5,975 nucleotides of DNA from NCBI GenBank assembly GCA_030643145.1, contig DAOWMJ010000132.1:1-5975 (forward strand). Direction: 5' to 3'. This document shows, one piece after another, positions 1-5,462 of the stretch (the first letter of the stretch is position 1; every line of letters starts with the position of its first letter). The notes under the pieces are model-generated. The model was not told the DNA's origin. It was given only the letters and a program-made list of their open reading frames with translations, and made no database searches. The stretch comes from Candidatus Latescibacterota bacterium. GTDB lineage: Bacteria; Krumholzibacteriota; Krumholzibacteriia; Krumholzibacteriales; WJIX01. The translations under genes were made by a program, and so were the position numbers.

Positions 1-1
1 G

Positions 2-1450
2 AAAAGCGCCGGCGATTTTACATTCCTCGACGACAACGCGACACCCTTAAACCCTTCCGACGACGAAATCGCGTCACGGCTGAATAGTGATTTCAGCCGC
101 TGGAACTTTTCGGGCGGAATGAATGTGGGAATACCGGGATTTGAAAGGACATCGCTGAACTTTGACGGTTTTGAGCGGGAAGGGGGAGTGCCCGGAATAG
201 GATCCAACCAGTCTTCAATAGCAAGGATCAGGAGACGGCGCAGGATTACCTATCTCAGAATAGATCCGGAACCAGTTCTATCCAACCGCGTTCATAGCGA
301 ACTTACACTATTTCACTCATGGACGGCAGAGCAGTTCGATGACCCGCAAGGGGATATCAGCCTCGGTAAACAGAAGACCGACAACAGGATCATTTCATAT
401 GGCGGAAATATGAAAGGAACCCTCTTTTCTCTTTCCCTGCCTCTATCGGCCGACCTCTTTTTGGAAAGTAAAAAGGAACGCTTTGTTCCGAAGAGCTACT
501 TGCCCGACCTTCGCGAGGGGCCCGACAGGTTGAGAAAAAGCTTCACCGCGGCCATTTCGGGCAACCTGTCTTTCTTCAAAGACAGAGCGGTTCTTTCCGC
601 CGGCACAAAACATCTCTGGAGTGAAAATGAGTTTTACGACGAGCCCCGATTCATCTGGATGCCTCCGACACCGCAGGGAAGGATTAAAAGTGAGTATCAA
701 TCTCCCCGGGCGGGTATCAAAATTCACATGGGTAAGGGGTTTACCATCAAGGGAAATATCGGCCGGCACTACAGAACGCCGACTTTCTTTGAGCTCTTCG
801 GAAATATAGGCAGCGTAACCGGAGATGGGAGCCTTGAACCGGAAAAGGGGCTGAACCGTGATATAGGCGCTGTTTTATCGCGCGAGAAACTGTGGTTTCT
901 AAAGCGTATCTTCCTTGAAACTCTCTACTTCGACAATGAAATCACAGATCTGATACTCTTCTTTCCGAATTCACAGAGAACAGTTAAACCCGCGAATATA
1001 GGTTCTTCGCGAATAAGGGGTTGTGAATTCTCACTATCGTTAGACCTGACATCGTCTATAGGCTTCTCTGGAAATTACACATACATGGACGGAAAAGACA
1101 CAAGCCCGATCCCGTACTACAACGGGAACGAACTTGCGTCCACGCCCACACATGAGGTGTCGCTTGCCGTGAATCTTTCCAGAAGAAGATGGGGCCTTGG
1201 CTGGAAACTGCACTATATAGGCTCGAACTTTCTAGACCGGGCGAATATGGAAGAGGTGCCGGGAAGAGAGATCCACAGTATATACCTGGAAACCAAGCCC
1301 TTTGGAGACAGATTCTCAATTATTCTTGAGGGTAGAAATCTTACGGACAATCAGATATGTGACGTAAGCGGATTTCCACTTCCAGGAAGAAATTTTTATC
1401 TGACAATGGAATGCAAAACCCAAGGAGGAAATGATGATTCGACCAAGTAA
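2..1450 (+). CDS. TonB-dependent outer-membrane receptor, BtuB-like, 5'-truncated by window edge
   Basis: This is the beta-barrel portion of a TonB-dependent receptor, which imports a scarce ligand such as a corrinoid or siderophore across the outer membrane using TonB energy. The frame is open to the first bases of the window, so the ATG at 119 is internal and 482 residues are visible. The early part carries the barrel signature GDFTFLDDNATPLNP. Later parts show typical barrel strands: GRHYRTPTFFELFG, a late GNELASTPTHEV segment, and the terminal EGRNLTDNQ with GFPLPGRNFYL, which is the usual C-terminal receptor motif. The signal peptide, TonB box and plug lie upstream and are not seen. About 12 polar residues follow the last strand. 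The gene overlaps the following propeller gene, so the two form an operon. BtuB-type import is a plausible guess from this neighbour, but the substrate cannot be read from the barrel alone. Confidence 0.9.
   Translation, partial: KSAGDFTFLDDNATPLNPSDDEIASRLNSDFSRWNFSGGMNVGIPGFERTSLNFDGFEREGGVPGIGSNQSSIARIRRRRRITYLRIDPEPVLSNRVHSELTLFHSWTAEQFDDPQGDISLGKQKTDNRIISYGGNMKGTLFSLSLPLSADLFLESKKERFVPKSYLPDLREGPDRLRKSFTAAISGNLSFFKDRAVLSAGTKHLWSENEFYDEPRFIWMPPTPQGRIKSEYQSPRAGIKIHMGKGFTIKGNIGRHYRTPTFFELFGNIGSVTGDGSLEPEKGLNRDIGAVLSREKLWFLKRIFLETLYFDNEITDLILFFPNSQRTVKPANIGSSRIRGCEFSLSLDLTSSIGFSGNYTYMDGKDTSPIPYYNGNELASTPTHEVSLAVNLSRRRWGLGWKLHYIGSNFLDRANMEEVPGREIHSIYLETKPFGDRFSIILEGRNLTDNQICDVSGFPLPGRNFYLTMECKTQGGNDDSTK
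1422..1428 (+). promoter_or_regulatory. Shine-Dalgarno AAGGAGG for the propeller gene
   Basis: A near-perfect AAGGAGG sits inside the last codons of the receptor gene. It is 2 bases from the ATG at 1431 and 5 bases from the ATG at 1434, so it favours the second ATG as the start. Its position inside the receptor gene implies translational coupling of the two proteins. Confidence 0.75.
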
Positions 1451-2864
1451 TAAGCCAAGTAGATTCAACGGTACAATCGGCGGCGTTATAATTCTTGTCT
1501 TTATGCTTTTTGTTCTTCCGGCAAACCCCGAGGCTGGAGAATTTGCCTTTATCACAACAACAGATTATTCAACGGGATCCTCTTCTGTTATCCGGCTGGA
1601 CGGAAGTTATACAACAGAAATCGATGTCGCTTCCATTCACAGCGACGCTGTTTCAAGGCACTATAATAACCTGGTTTATGTCGTGAACAAACTCGGCGGA
1701 GATAATATCCAGGTCCTTGATCCAGCCTCTTCTTTTTCAACTCTTCGGCAGTTTTCGGTCGGGAATGGTTCAAACCCGCAGGATATCGCCTTTCTATCAG
1801 ATTCAAAGGCTTATGTAACAAGATATGACACAAATGAACTCTGGGTCGTAAATCCTTCCACGGGCGTTCATACGGGCACTGTTGATCTATCCACGCTCGC
1901 CGACAGCGACGGTCTCTGTGAAATGGACAAGATGATAATAATCAATGACCGTCTGTTTGTCTGCATACAGAGGCTCGACAGAAACTACTACTGGCTCCCT
2001 TCGGGAACAAGCTACATCGCCGTTGTTGACTGCGATGCCGACACCCTCCTCGATACAGATCCCGGCCAGGCGGGCATTCAACCCATCGAACTTTCGTACA
2101 CAAACCCGTTCTCCAACATTCAATATAACCCCTTCATAAACAGGCTGTATGTCTCATGCGTGGGATCATGGGGAGTAAACGACGGCGGAGTAGAAATAAT
2201 AAACCACGAAACCCTTCAGAGCGAAGGCCTGCTGTTCACTGAATCAAACGCTGGAGGGGACATTAACGATGTCGAGATATTCTCAGCCAGCCTGGGATAC
2301 GCTATCGTTACAAACTCCAGTTTCAACACCGATCTTATCAGCTTCAATCCCGCTACCGGCGCAAAACTGGCCACTGTCTACTCCCCGGGCGATTACGTAA
2401 TAAACGATATTGAGATCTCACCTGGAGGCAAGATATTTCTCGCCGACATAACAATTACTGCACCAGGAATCAGGATTTACAACGCTTACGACGGGAGCGT
2501 TATTTCAAGCGGGGCCATAAGCACGGGACTTCCCCCGTTCGACATCTGCTTCAGCGGAGGTGTCCAGACAGACGCCGAACTGCCGCCTGTTGCCATTCTG
2601 AAACAGAATTACCCCAACCCCTTTAACCCCATAACCACCATACCTTTTTCCCTGGAAAAGGCGCAAAGAGTTAATATCACTGTCTATGACGCCCTTGGAA
2701 AAAGAGTAATAACCCTCGCCGACAGAGAGTTTAGTTCCGGGTTACAAAAGGTGACATGGAACGCCAAAGACGGGAGTTCAAAGGAGCTCGCATCAGGCAT
2801 CTACTTTGTAAGACTCAAAAGCGAAGGACTTACGGCAACGAAAAAGATGATTCTTCTCCGGTAG
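1434..2864 (+). CDS. Secreted YncE-like beta-propeller protein with C-terminal T9SS type A / FlgD-Ig-like sorting domain
   Basis: The gene encodes 476 residues from the ATG at 1434, or 477 from 1431; 1434 is preferred because of its spacing to AAGGAGG. A Sec signal is visible: basic residues, a hydrophobic stretch around IIILVFMLFVL-like residues 18-31, then ANPEA before the mature start. Residues about 38-380 are repeated propeller blades with YVVN, LWVVNPSTG, RLYVSC and DIEISPGGKIFLAD strands, like YncE/SMP-30-type seven-bladed propellers. The last 89 residues (from ILKQNYPNPFNP through ASGIYFVRL to KKMILLR) are a classical type IX secretion or FlgD-Ig-like C-terminal domain, so the protein probably ends up on the cell surface or outside. 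It overlaps the receptor gene by 17 bases. By analogy with Bacteroides BtuG, a surface propeller that hands cobalamin to BtuB, it could be the ligand-capturing partner of the receptor. That role is inference. Confidence 0.88.
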   Translation: MIRPSNKPSRFNGTIGGVIILVFMLFVLPANPEAGEFAFITTTDYSTGSSSVIRLDGSYTTEIDVASIHSDAVSRHYNNLVYVVNKLGGDNIQVLDPASSFSTLRQFSVGNGSNPQDIAFLSDSKAYVTRYDTNELWVVNPSTGVHTGTVDLSTLADSDGLCEMDKMIIINDRLFVCIQRLDRNYYWLPSGTSYIAVVDCDADTLLDTDPGQAGIQPIELSYTNPFSNIQYNPFINRLYVSCVGSWGVNDGGVEIINHETLQSEGLLFTESNAGGDINDVEIFSASLGYAIVTNSSFNTDLISFNPATGAKLATVYSPGDYVINDIEISPGGKIFLADITITAPGIRIYNAYDGSVISSGAISTGLPPFDICFSGGVQTDAELPPVAILKQNYPNPFNPITTIPFSLEKAQRVNITVYDALGKRVITLADREFSSGLQKVTWNAKDGSSKELASGIYFVRLKSEGLTATKKMILLR

Positions 2865-2900
2865 TACGTGTCTCTTTTGAGTAAAAAGGGTTGATTAAAG

Positions 2901-2947
2901 ACCCGGTTGTTGAGTCAAAGAAGGACTTGGCAGCCGGGTTTTTCTTT
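2901..2947 (+). terminator. Rho-independent terminator of the receptor-propeller operon
   Basis: ACCCGGTTG at 2901-2909 pairs with CAGCCGGGT at 2931-2939, and the inner TTGAGTC (2910-2916) pairs with GACTTGG (2924-2930). This gives a 16-bp stem with some G-T pairs around a 7-base AAAGAAG loop. A T-rich tail (TTTTCTTT) follows. It lies 37 bases after the propeller stop codon. Confidence 0.85.
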
Positions 2948-2962
2948 GCTTTATCAGCTCCT

Positions 2963-3196
2963 ATGTTTCTAACTCATCTGACCGGGGCACTTGCGCTTGA
3001 TCCTTTGTTTGATACAGCTGTTAACTATAACAGTGACAATAGGCCCTATTCAGCCAGAACAGAAGATTTTAATGGGGACAGACACACGGATCCGGCAGTG
3101 GCGAACTATAATTCTGACAATGAATGCCTGCCTAACGCTTGGAGTGCGCTCCATTGTTATTTTTCAATGCTGGCTCTTTTTACGATTATTCCTTGA
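2963..3196 (+). pseudogene. Relic of the N-terminus of a VCBS/FG-GAP repeat protein
   Basis: From the ATG at 2963 the reading frame gives MFLTHLTGALALDPLFD, which looks like the end of a signal peptide and a mature start. An FG-GAP/VCBS-like repeat follows: NYNSDNRPYSARTEDFNGD and then AVANYNSDN. This calcium-loop-like DFNGD plus AVANYNSDN pattern is typical of large secreted repeat proteins, which are usually hundreds of residues long. Resemblance stops at about 3120, and the remaining residues to the stop at 3196 look random and run antisense to the lipoprotein gene end. The loss of homology falls about 10 bases before the proposed cassette edge at 3130-3136. An upstream TTG at 2891 is open in the same frame, but it would place the start over the terminator and is not credible. 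I read this as a truncated, probably dead fragment. Confidence 0.55.
3130..3162 (-). other. Short attC-like recombination site at the end of the lipoprotein cassette
   Basis: On the - strand, AAATAAC (3162-3156) plays the R'' core, and GTTAGGC (3136-3130) is a perfect GTTRRRY R' core preceded by AAGC, as in many classical attC sites. Between them TGGAG (3153-3149) and CTCCA (3144-3140) form a hairpin with a CGCA loop, and TAAC/GTTA close the base. The lipoprotein stop codon TAA lies within the R'' core. At 33 bp the site is well below the usual attC range of roughly 57-141 bp, so it may be a deleted or minimal form. Confidence 0.4.
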
Positions 3197-3904
3197 AAAG
3201 GCAACTCGCCAACACCTGTTACCGTCTTCTTCATTTTCAACATGAAAGGTCTTTTTGCATTTTTATCGCCATTTTTCATCTCACTTCGCAAAGCCAGAAA
3301 ACCTTCCGGATAAACGCCATTTTTTCCTTCCTTAACCTTAAAGAATAGTACTAAGTCGTTGGTTAATGTAATTTCATACCAACTGTCTTGGATGGTTAGA
3401 TTTTTGGGTGAGGTCGCTTTATCACCGTTTCTTTTCTCAACTACAATCTTTTCTGCTGGTATTTCAAGGTCGCCGATCTCGCCGTTTAGTTCCTTGTCTG
3501 AAAAAAACTCATAGGGCCCGGGCGTATTCCAGCCGGTCCGTATGCGCTTGACCTCATACGTTCGGAAAACACCATCCTTCCAAGCTTGTGCGGCCAGCTG
3601 GGACACACGAAAACACACGGCCTGGCAGAGACACTTCTCTTCTTCTTTTGTCCCTTTCTTTTCAATTATAGCTTCTTCAAACTGCAATGTCTCAATTCTG
3701 CCGTCGGGATTTTTCAGAACCTTCAATTTGTTTGACTCGACAACATTTGAAAGTGCAACACGGTCCCTTGCTGATAAAAGCCCTTTCTTCGAGCCGAGAT
3801 TGGAGCATCCCATGAAGAAAAGCGCAGGAACAATAATCCCCAAAGTGATTTTTTGATACGACATGATTCCTCCTGTTTTGACAATTTCTATACAAAAAAA
3901 ATAA
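3136..3904 (-). mobile_element. Putative integron-type gene cassette carrying the lipoprotein gene
   Basis: In cassette logic, cleavage occurs after the G of GTTRRRY, so this unit starts with TTATTTTT at 3904 and ends with the G of GTTAGGC at 3136. The circularised unit would have an R' of GTTATTT, and its own R'' is AAATAAC, its exact reverse complement (9 of 9 bases when extended to AAAAATAAC/GTTATTTTT). That match is what one cassette's attC requires. Part of it is an A/T run, so it is weaker evidence than in the vapBC unit. The unit holds one gene and almost no spare sequence, as cassettes do. Confidence 0.45.
3157..3864 (-). CDS. Predicted lipoprotein of unknown function with a C-x-C-x3-C motif
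   Basis: The gene encodes 235 residues. AGGAGG at 3869-3874 lies 4 bases before the ATG, which settles the start. The N-terminus is a lipoprotein signal: K5, hydrophobic residues 6-18, then FMGC with the lipidated Cys20. Ser21 at position +2 suggests outer-membrane sorting by the usual rule. The mature protein has a short Cys cluster, C78, C80 and C84 (KCLCQAVCFRVSQLA), followed by RIRTGWNTPGPYEFFSD at about 107-123 and a basic, beta-rich C-terminal half. The Cys cluster plus the TGWNTPGP segment faintly recalls FmdE-like (formylmethanofuran dehydrogenase subunit E region) proteins, but I cannot assign it. The gene fills a proposed cassette and runs opposite to the receptor operon. Its stop codon is part of the proposed attC core. 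Confidence 0.8.
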   Translation of the reverse strand: MSYQKITLGIIVPALFFMGCSNLGSKKGLLSARDRVALSNVVESNKLKVLKNPDGRIETLQFEEAIIEKKGTKEEEKCLCQAVCFRVSQLAAQAWKDGVFRTYEVKRIRTGWNTPGPYEFFSDKELNGEIGDLEIPAEKIVVEKRNGDKATSPKNLTIQDSWYEITLTNDLVLFFKVKEGKNGVYPEGFLALRSEMKNGDKNAKRPFMLKMKKTVTGVGELPFQGIIVKRASIEK

Positions 3905-4038
3905 CGGGCTGCGGATCAACGACGGGTGGTCACACGAGCTTGCTCGCGTGGCGAAGCGCCCGCGCCATCATCAAGCATCTAGCTGCGGGATGGCCCGCCG
4001 CAGCCCCTGCCAGAAGAGTCCAGATACGAGAGTTAGCT
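3899..4038 (-). other. attC-like site between the vapBC and lipoprotein cassettes
   Basis: Read on the - strand, the site starts with AGCTAAC (4038-4032), ends with GTTATTT (3905-3899), and is 140 bp long, at the upper end of the known attC range. GGGCTGCGG (3906-3914 on +) pairs with CCGCAGCCC (3998-4006). An inner hairpin CACACGAGC / GCTCGCGTG (3931-3939 and 3942-3950) has one mismatch. The cores deviate from RYYYAAC/GTTRRRY, and the R'' side has about 25 unpaired bases, so it is not a textbook attC. Confidence 0.5.
3902..3948. repeat. 47-bp structured repeat, copy 1
   Basis: It begins TAACGGGCTGCGGATCA, ends GAGCTTGCTCGCG, and matches the copy at 4657-4703 at 44 of 47 positions in the same orientation. 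Similarity stops sharply at TAAC on the left side. This is where an integrase would cut a cassette array. Confidence 0.9.
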
Positions 4039-4050
4039 CGTAATCTTTTG

Positions 4051-4407
4051 TTAAACCCCAATTTTGAGAGTTTTGGCCATCGAAGCCAACGCCTTATCCA
4101 GAGTCCATAGTTTCGAACCGGATAACAATGTCGATGCTAACAAATGAGCATCGATCAGTCCTATACCTTTTCCATGGAGCTTGTGCCGGGAAATGAAATG
4201 TATAATTTCCTCATGGTCTGCAACTTGAACACCAGGAAGCGCACCTAGCATGGTCAAAATTTCATCTCTGTTCTGGATATTTCCGCAGGCTAACTCACCT
4301 ACAACGTAAGGATGACAGGAAACCTGACCTTCATTGAGAAGTGTTGCCAGTTTCTTGTTTCCTTTTCGAAAGTGATCGATCCAAACCGATGTGTCGGCCA
4401 GAATCAT
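4051..4407 (-). CDS. vapC: VapC-type PIN-domain ribonuclease toxin
   Basis: The 118-residue length is typical for VapC. The four PIN acidic residues are present: D5 (ILADTSVWID), E38 (VVGELACG), D86 (GLIDAHLLAS) and D104 (LWTLDKAL). They bind Mg2+ or Mn2+ for RNA cleavage, which in known members targets tRNA or rRNA. The ATG overlaps the vapB stop codon (ATGA), and GGAGAGGGAGC just before it serves as ribosome-binding site, so the toxin is translationally coupled to its antitoxin. The gene looks intact with no broken catalytic residue. The proposed attC begins 12 bases after its stop codon. Confidence 0.92.
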   Translation of the reverse strand: MILADTSVWIDHFRKGNKKLATLLNEGQVSCHPYVVGELACGNIQNRDEILTMLGALPGVQVADHEEIIHFISRHKLHGKGIGLIDAHLLASTLLSGSKLWTLDKALASMAKTLKIGV

Positions 4408-4604
4408 GCTCCCTCTCCTGCTCTTCTGCGCTTGATTGGTTTAAGTGTCCTCTCTGTGCCGCCAAGAGCCGCAAGTCGACGTGCACTTTCGAGAGAAATC
4501 AATGCTTCAAGCCCCAAACGTACCAGGGAGGTCTTTTCACTTACCCCAGTCAACTGAGCAGCCTTTCGAATTAGGCTATCATCTATATTCAGCGTGGTTC
4601 TCAT
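4404..4604 (-). CDS. vapB: VapB-type ribbon-helix-helix antitoxin
   Basis: Starting at the ATG at 4602-4604, the product has 66 residues: MRTTLNIDDSLIRKAAQLTG and then SEKTSLVRLGLEALI, the strand-helix-helix pattern of VapB antitoxins (DUF2191-like). The C-terminal tail, rich in Arg and Lys (KPIKRRRAGEGA), would bind and block VapC. A longer frame reaches a TTG at 4640, but that TTG is the first part of a TTGACA promoter box, so the longer form is rejected. An ATG at 4608-4610 two codons upstream is also possible. No Shine-Dalgarno precedes the start. VapB normally represses its own promoter as a VapBC complex. Confidence 0.88.
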   Translation of the reverse strand: MRTTLNIDDSLIRKAAQLTGVSEKTSLVRLGLEALISLESARRLAALGGTERTLKPIKRRRAGEGA

Positions 4605-4611
4605 ATGCATA

Positions 4612-4640
4612 AGTATGCATGCATAGTGCATACCTGTCAA
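4612..4640 (-). promoter_or_regulatory. vapBC promoter (TTGACA, 17-bp spacer, CATACT)
   Basis: On the - strand TTGACA (4640-4635) is a perfect -35 box. CATACT (4617-4612) is a 4-of-6 -10 box at the ideal 17-base spacing. The expected transcription start falls around the vapB ATG, so the mRNA may be leaderless, which fits the absence of a ribosome-binding site. Confidence 0.6.
4614..4625. promoter_or_regulatory. Probable VapB(C) operator palindrome TATGCATGCATA
   Basis: A perfect 12-base palindrome overlaps the -10 region. Further ATGCAT/ATGCA motifs lie on both sides (4604-4610 and 4627-4632). Ribbon-helix-helix antitoxins bind such repeated short palindromes to autoregulate their operon. 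The position over the promoter supports that role, but the binding is inferred. Confidence 0.5.
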
Positions 4641-4653
4641 GAGTAAAAAAACG

Positions 4654-4760
4654 AGCTAACGGGCTGCGGATCAGCAACGGGTGGTCACGCGAGCTTGCTC
4701 GCGGGGCCTACCGTCCGCTGAATGCTTTTGATACTCATTGAGGCCTCATAAGTGTTATAC
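4654..4760 (-). other. Second attC-like site, upstream of the vapBC cassette
   Basis: On the - strand the site ends at GTTAGCT (4660-4654) and contains the conserved module shared with the other site. CGCGAGC (4688-4694) and GCTCGCG (4697-4703) form a perfect 7-bp hairpin, extended by imperfect pairing of ACGGGTGGTC with GGCCTACCGT and of CAGC with GCTG. The outer limit is uncertain: GTATAAC (4760-4754 on -) is the best R'' candidate, giving 107 bp. Confidence 0.42.
4657..4703. repeat. 47-bp structured repeat, copy 2
   Basis: It matches copy 1 at 3902-3948 with 3 substitutions and no gaps. The left neighbour of TAAC differs (AGC here, AAA in copy 1), which marks the shared element's edge. 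To its right the 200 bases up to 4903 are AT-rich and hold no credible gene, only the rest of this site and a small TGAGGCCTCA palindrome at 4739-4748. Confidence 0.9.
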
Positions 4761-4903
4761 ATTTCTATTCATCTTTCTTCTCAACGGTTTGAATATGGTG
4801 CGTTTGGCATTTCAACGCTCATATCTTTCAATTTACTACTATGCATATTTGCTACTATCATGTTTATTATTAGCACTATCTGCCAAATTCAATATATTTT
4901 TTG

Positions 4904-5404
4904 TTATAGCCTGGCTTTTTTCTTCAATTCAATGTTAATTAAATATCTGCTAATGGGAGCATAATTAAATAAAACTTCATCCTCTTCATTACAATTCATA
5001 AATAGATCTTTATCAACTCTGTATCGATAATTTCCAACAACGATATTAAATGAATCAAATCCTTTCATTTCTTGACCTAAAGTCCCACTGCCTGCTTCAT
5101 AATCCCTTTTAGATTCTTTTTTCTGAATTGTTTTTATTTCAATTTCCTTTTCATTGTTTCTAATGTCTGAAAGGTATTTCCAATTCATTTTGTAACCAAT
5201 AAAAAATGACAATACGATGAATCCTAAAGCAATAAGTAAAATCATTTCCGTATTTAAACCATTTGATTTCGAATTAAAATTTAATTCATAAATCGCTACA
5301 GATATAAATGTGCCGATGATAAAAATCATAGTCGGAATTACATATCCCATTCGGCATTGGTATCTTAAATCTTTTATATCTTTTTCTGTAAGTTTTTTTC
5401 TCAT
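4904..5404 (-). CDS. Hypothetical AT-rich membrane protein with two transmembrane helices
   Basis: The gene encodes 166 residues. The start is supported by GAGGAAG about 5 bases before the ATG. The order is a charged N-terminus (residues 1-19, rich in Lys), a first helix at about 20-39 (GYVIPTMIFIIGTFISVAIY), a short Asn/Ser-rich loop, a second helix at about 53-71 (EMILLIALGFIVLSFFIGY), and then a soluble C-terminal domain of about 95 residues with a KEIEIKTIQKKESKRD stretch and NIVVGNYRYRVDKDLF. I do not recognise a family. Its strong A/T bias differs from the receptor operon and from vapBC, which suggests a separate origin, and it sits between the second attC-like site and a GTTAGTT core at 5436-5442. 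A small cassette-borne membrane protein is a reasonable reading, not a proven one. Confidence 0.75.
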   Translation of the reverse strand: MRKKLTEKDIKDLRYQCRMGYVIPTMIFIIGTFISVAIYELNFNSKSNGLNTEMILLIALGFIVLSFFIGYKMNWKYLSDIRNNEKEIEIKTIQKKESKRDYEAGSGTLGQEMKGFDSFNIVVGNYRYRVDKDLFMNCNEEDEVLFNYAPISRYLINIELKKKARL

Positions 5405-5435
5405 TTATTCTTCCTCTGAGTTTTTTTAAGTTTCC

Positions 5436-5442
5436 AACTAAC
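5436..5442 (-). other. Possible R' core (GTTAGTT) upstream of the membrane-protein gene
   Basis: On the - strand ACGTTAGTTGG lies 32 bases before the membrane-protein ATG, the distance seen for the other two proposed cassettes (about 40-55 bases). It fits GTTRRRY except at one position. No complementary AACTAAC was found at the other end of this gene's unit, so the boundary is only suggestive. Confidence 0.22.
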
Positions 5443-5462
5443 GTCAAAATTAATTATCACTA

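Larger units (their letters stand above)
3905..4659 (-). mobile_element. Putative integron-type gene cassette carrying vapBC
   Basis: This 755-bp unit starts at TTAGCTCGT (4659 downward) and ends with the G at 3905. Its start, with the preceding G, gives GTTAGCTCGT; its own R'' side is ACGAGCTAAC (4041-4032 on -), an exact 10-base reverse complement. The neighbouring cassette starts with a different sequence, so the complementarity is internal to this unit, as expected if it once existed as a circle with a folded attC. A toxin-antitoxin pair with its own promoter is a common passenger of large integrons. Confidence 0.55.

Noticed and set aside
3542..3856. A + strand frame of 104 codons opposite the lipoprotein gene.
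   Set aside because: It is a shadow of the lipoprotein gene, without a ribosome-binding site or family resemblance. The - strand gene has a lipobox and AGGAGG.
4605..4640. A longer vapB start at the TTG at 4640.
   Set aside because: The TTG is part of the TTGACA promoter box and the extra 12 residues (TGMHYACILMHM) come from the operator repeats, not from the antitoxin family.
3900..4710. CRISPR-like repeat-spacer structure.
   Set aside because: There are only two repeat copies 755 bases apart with genes between them, so this is not an array of short spacers.
4738..4964. Two overlapping + strand frames of 66 and 70 codons rich in Phe, Leu and Ile.
   Set aside because: They lie in AT-rich DNA without ribosome-binding sites, overlap each other and run antisense into the membrane-protein gene end. 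The hydrophobicity is what T-rich sequence gives by chance.
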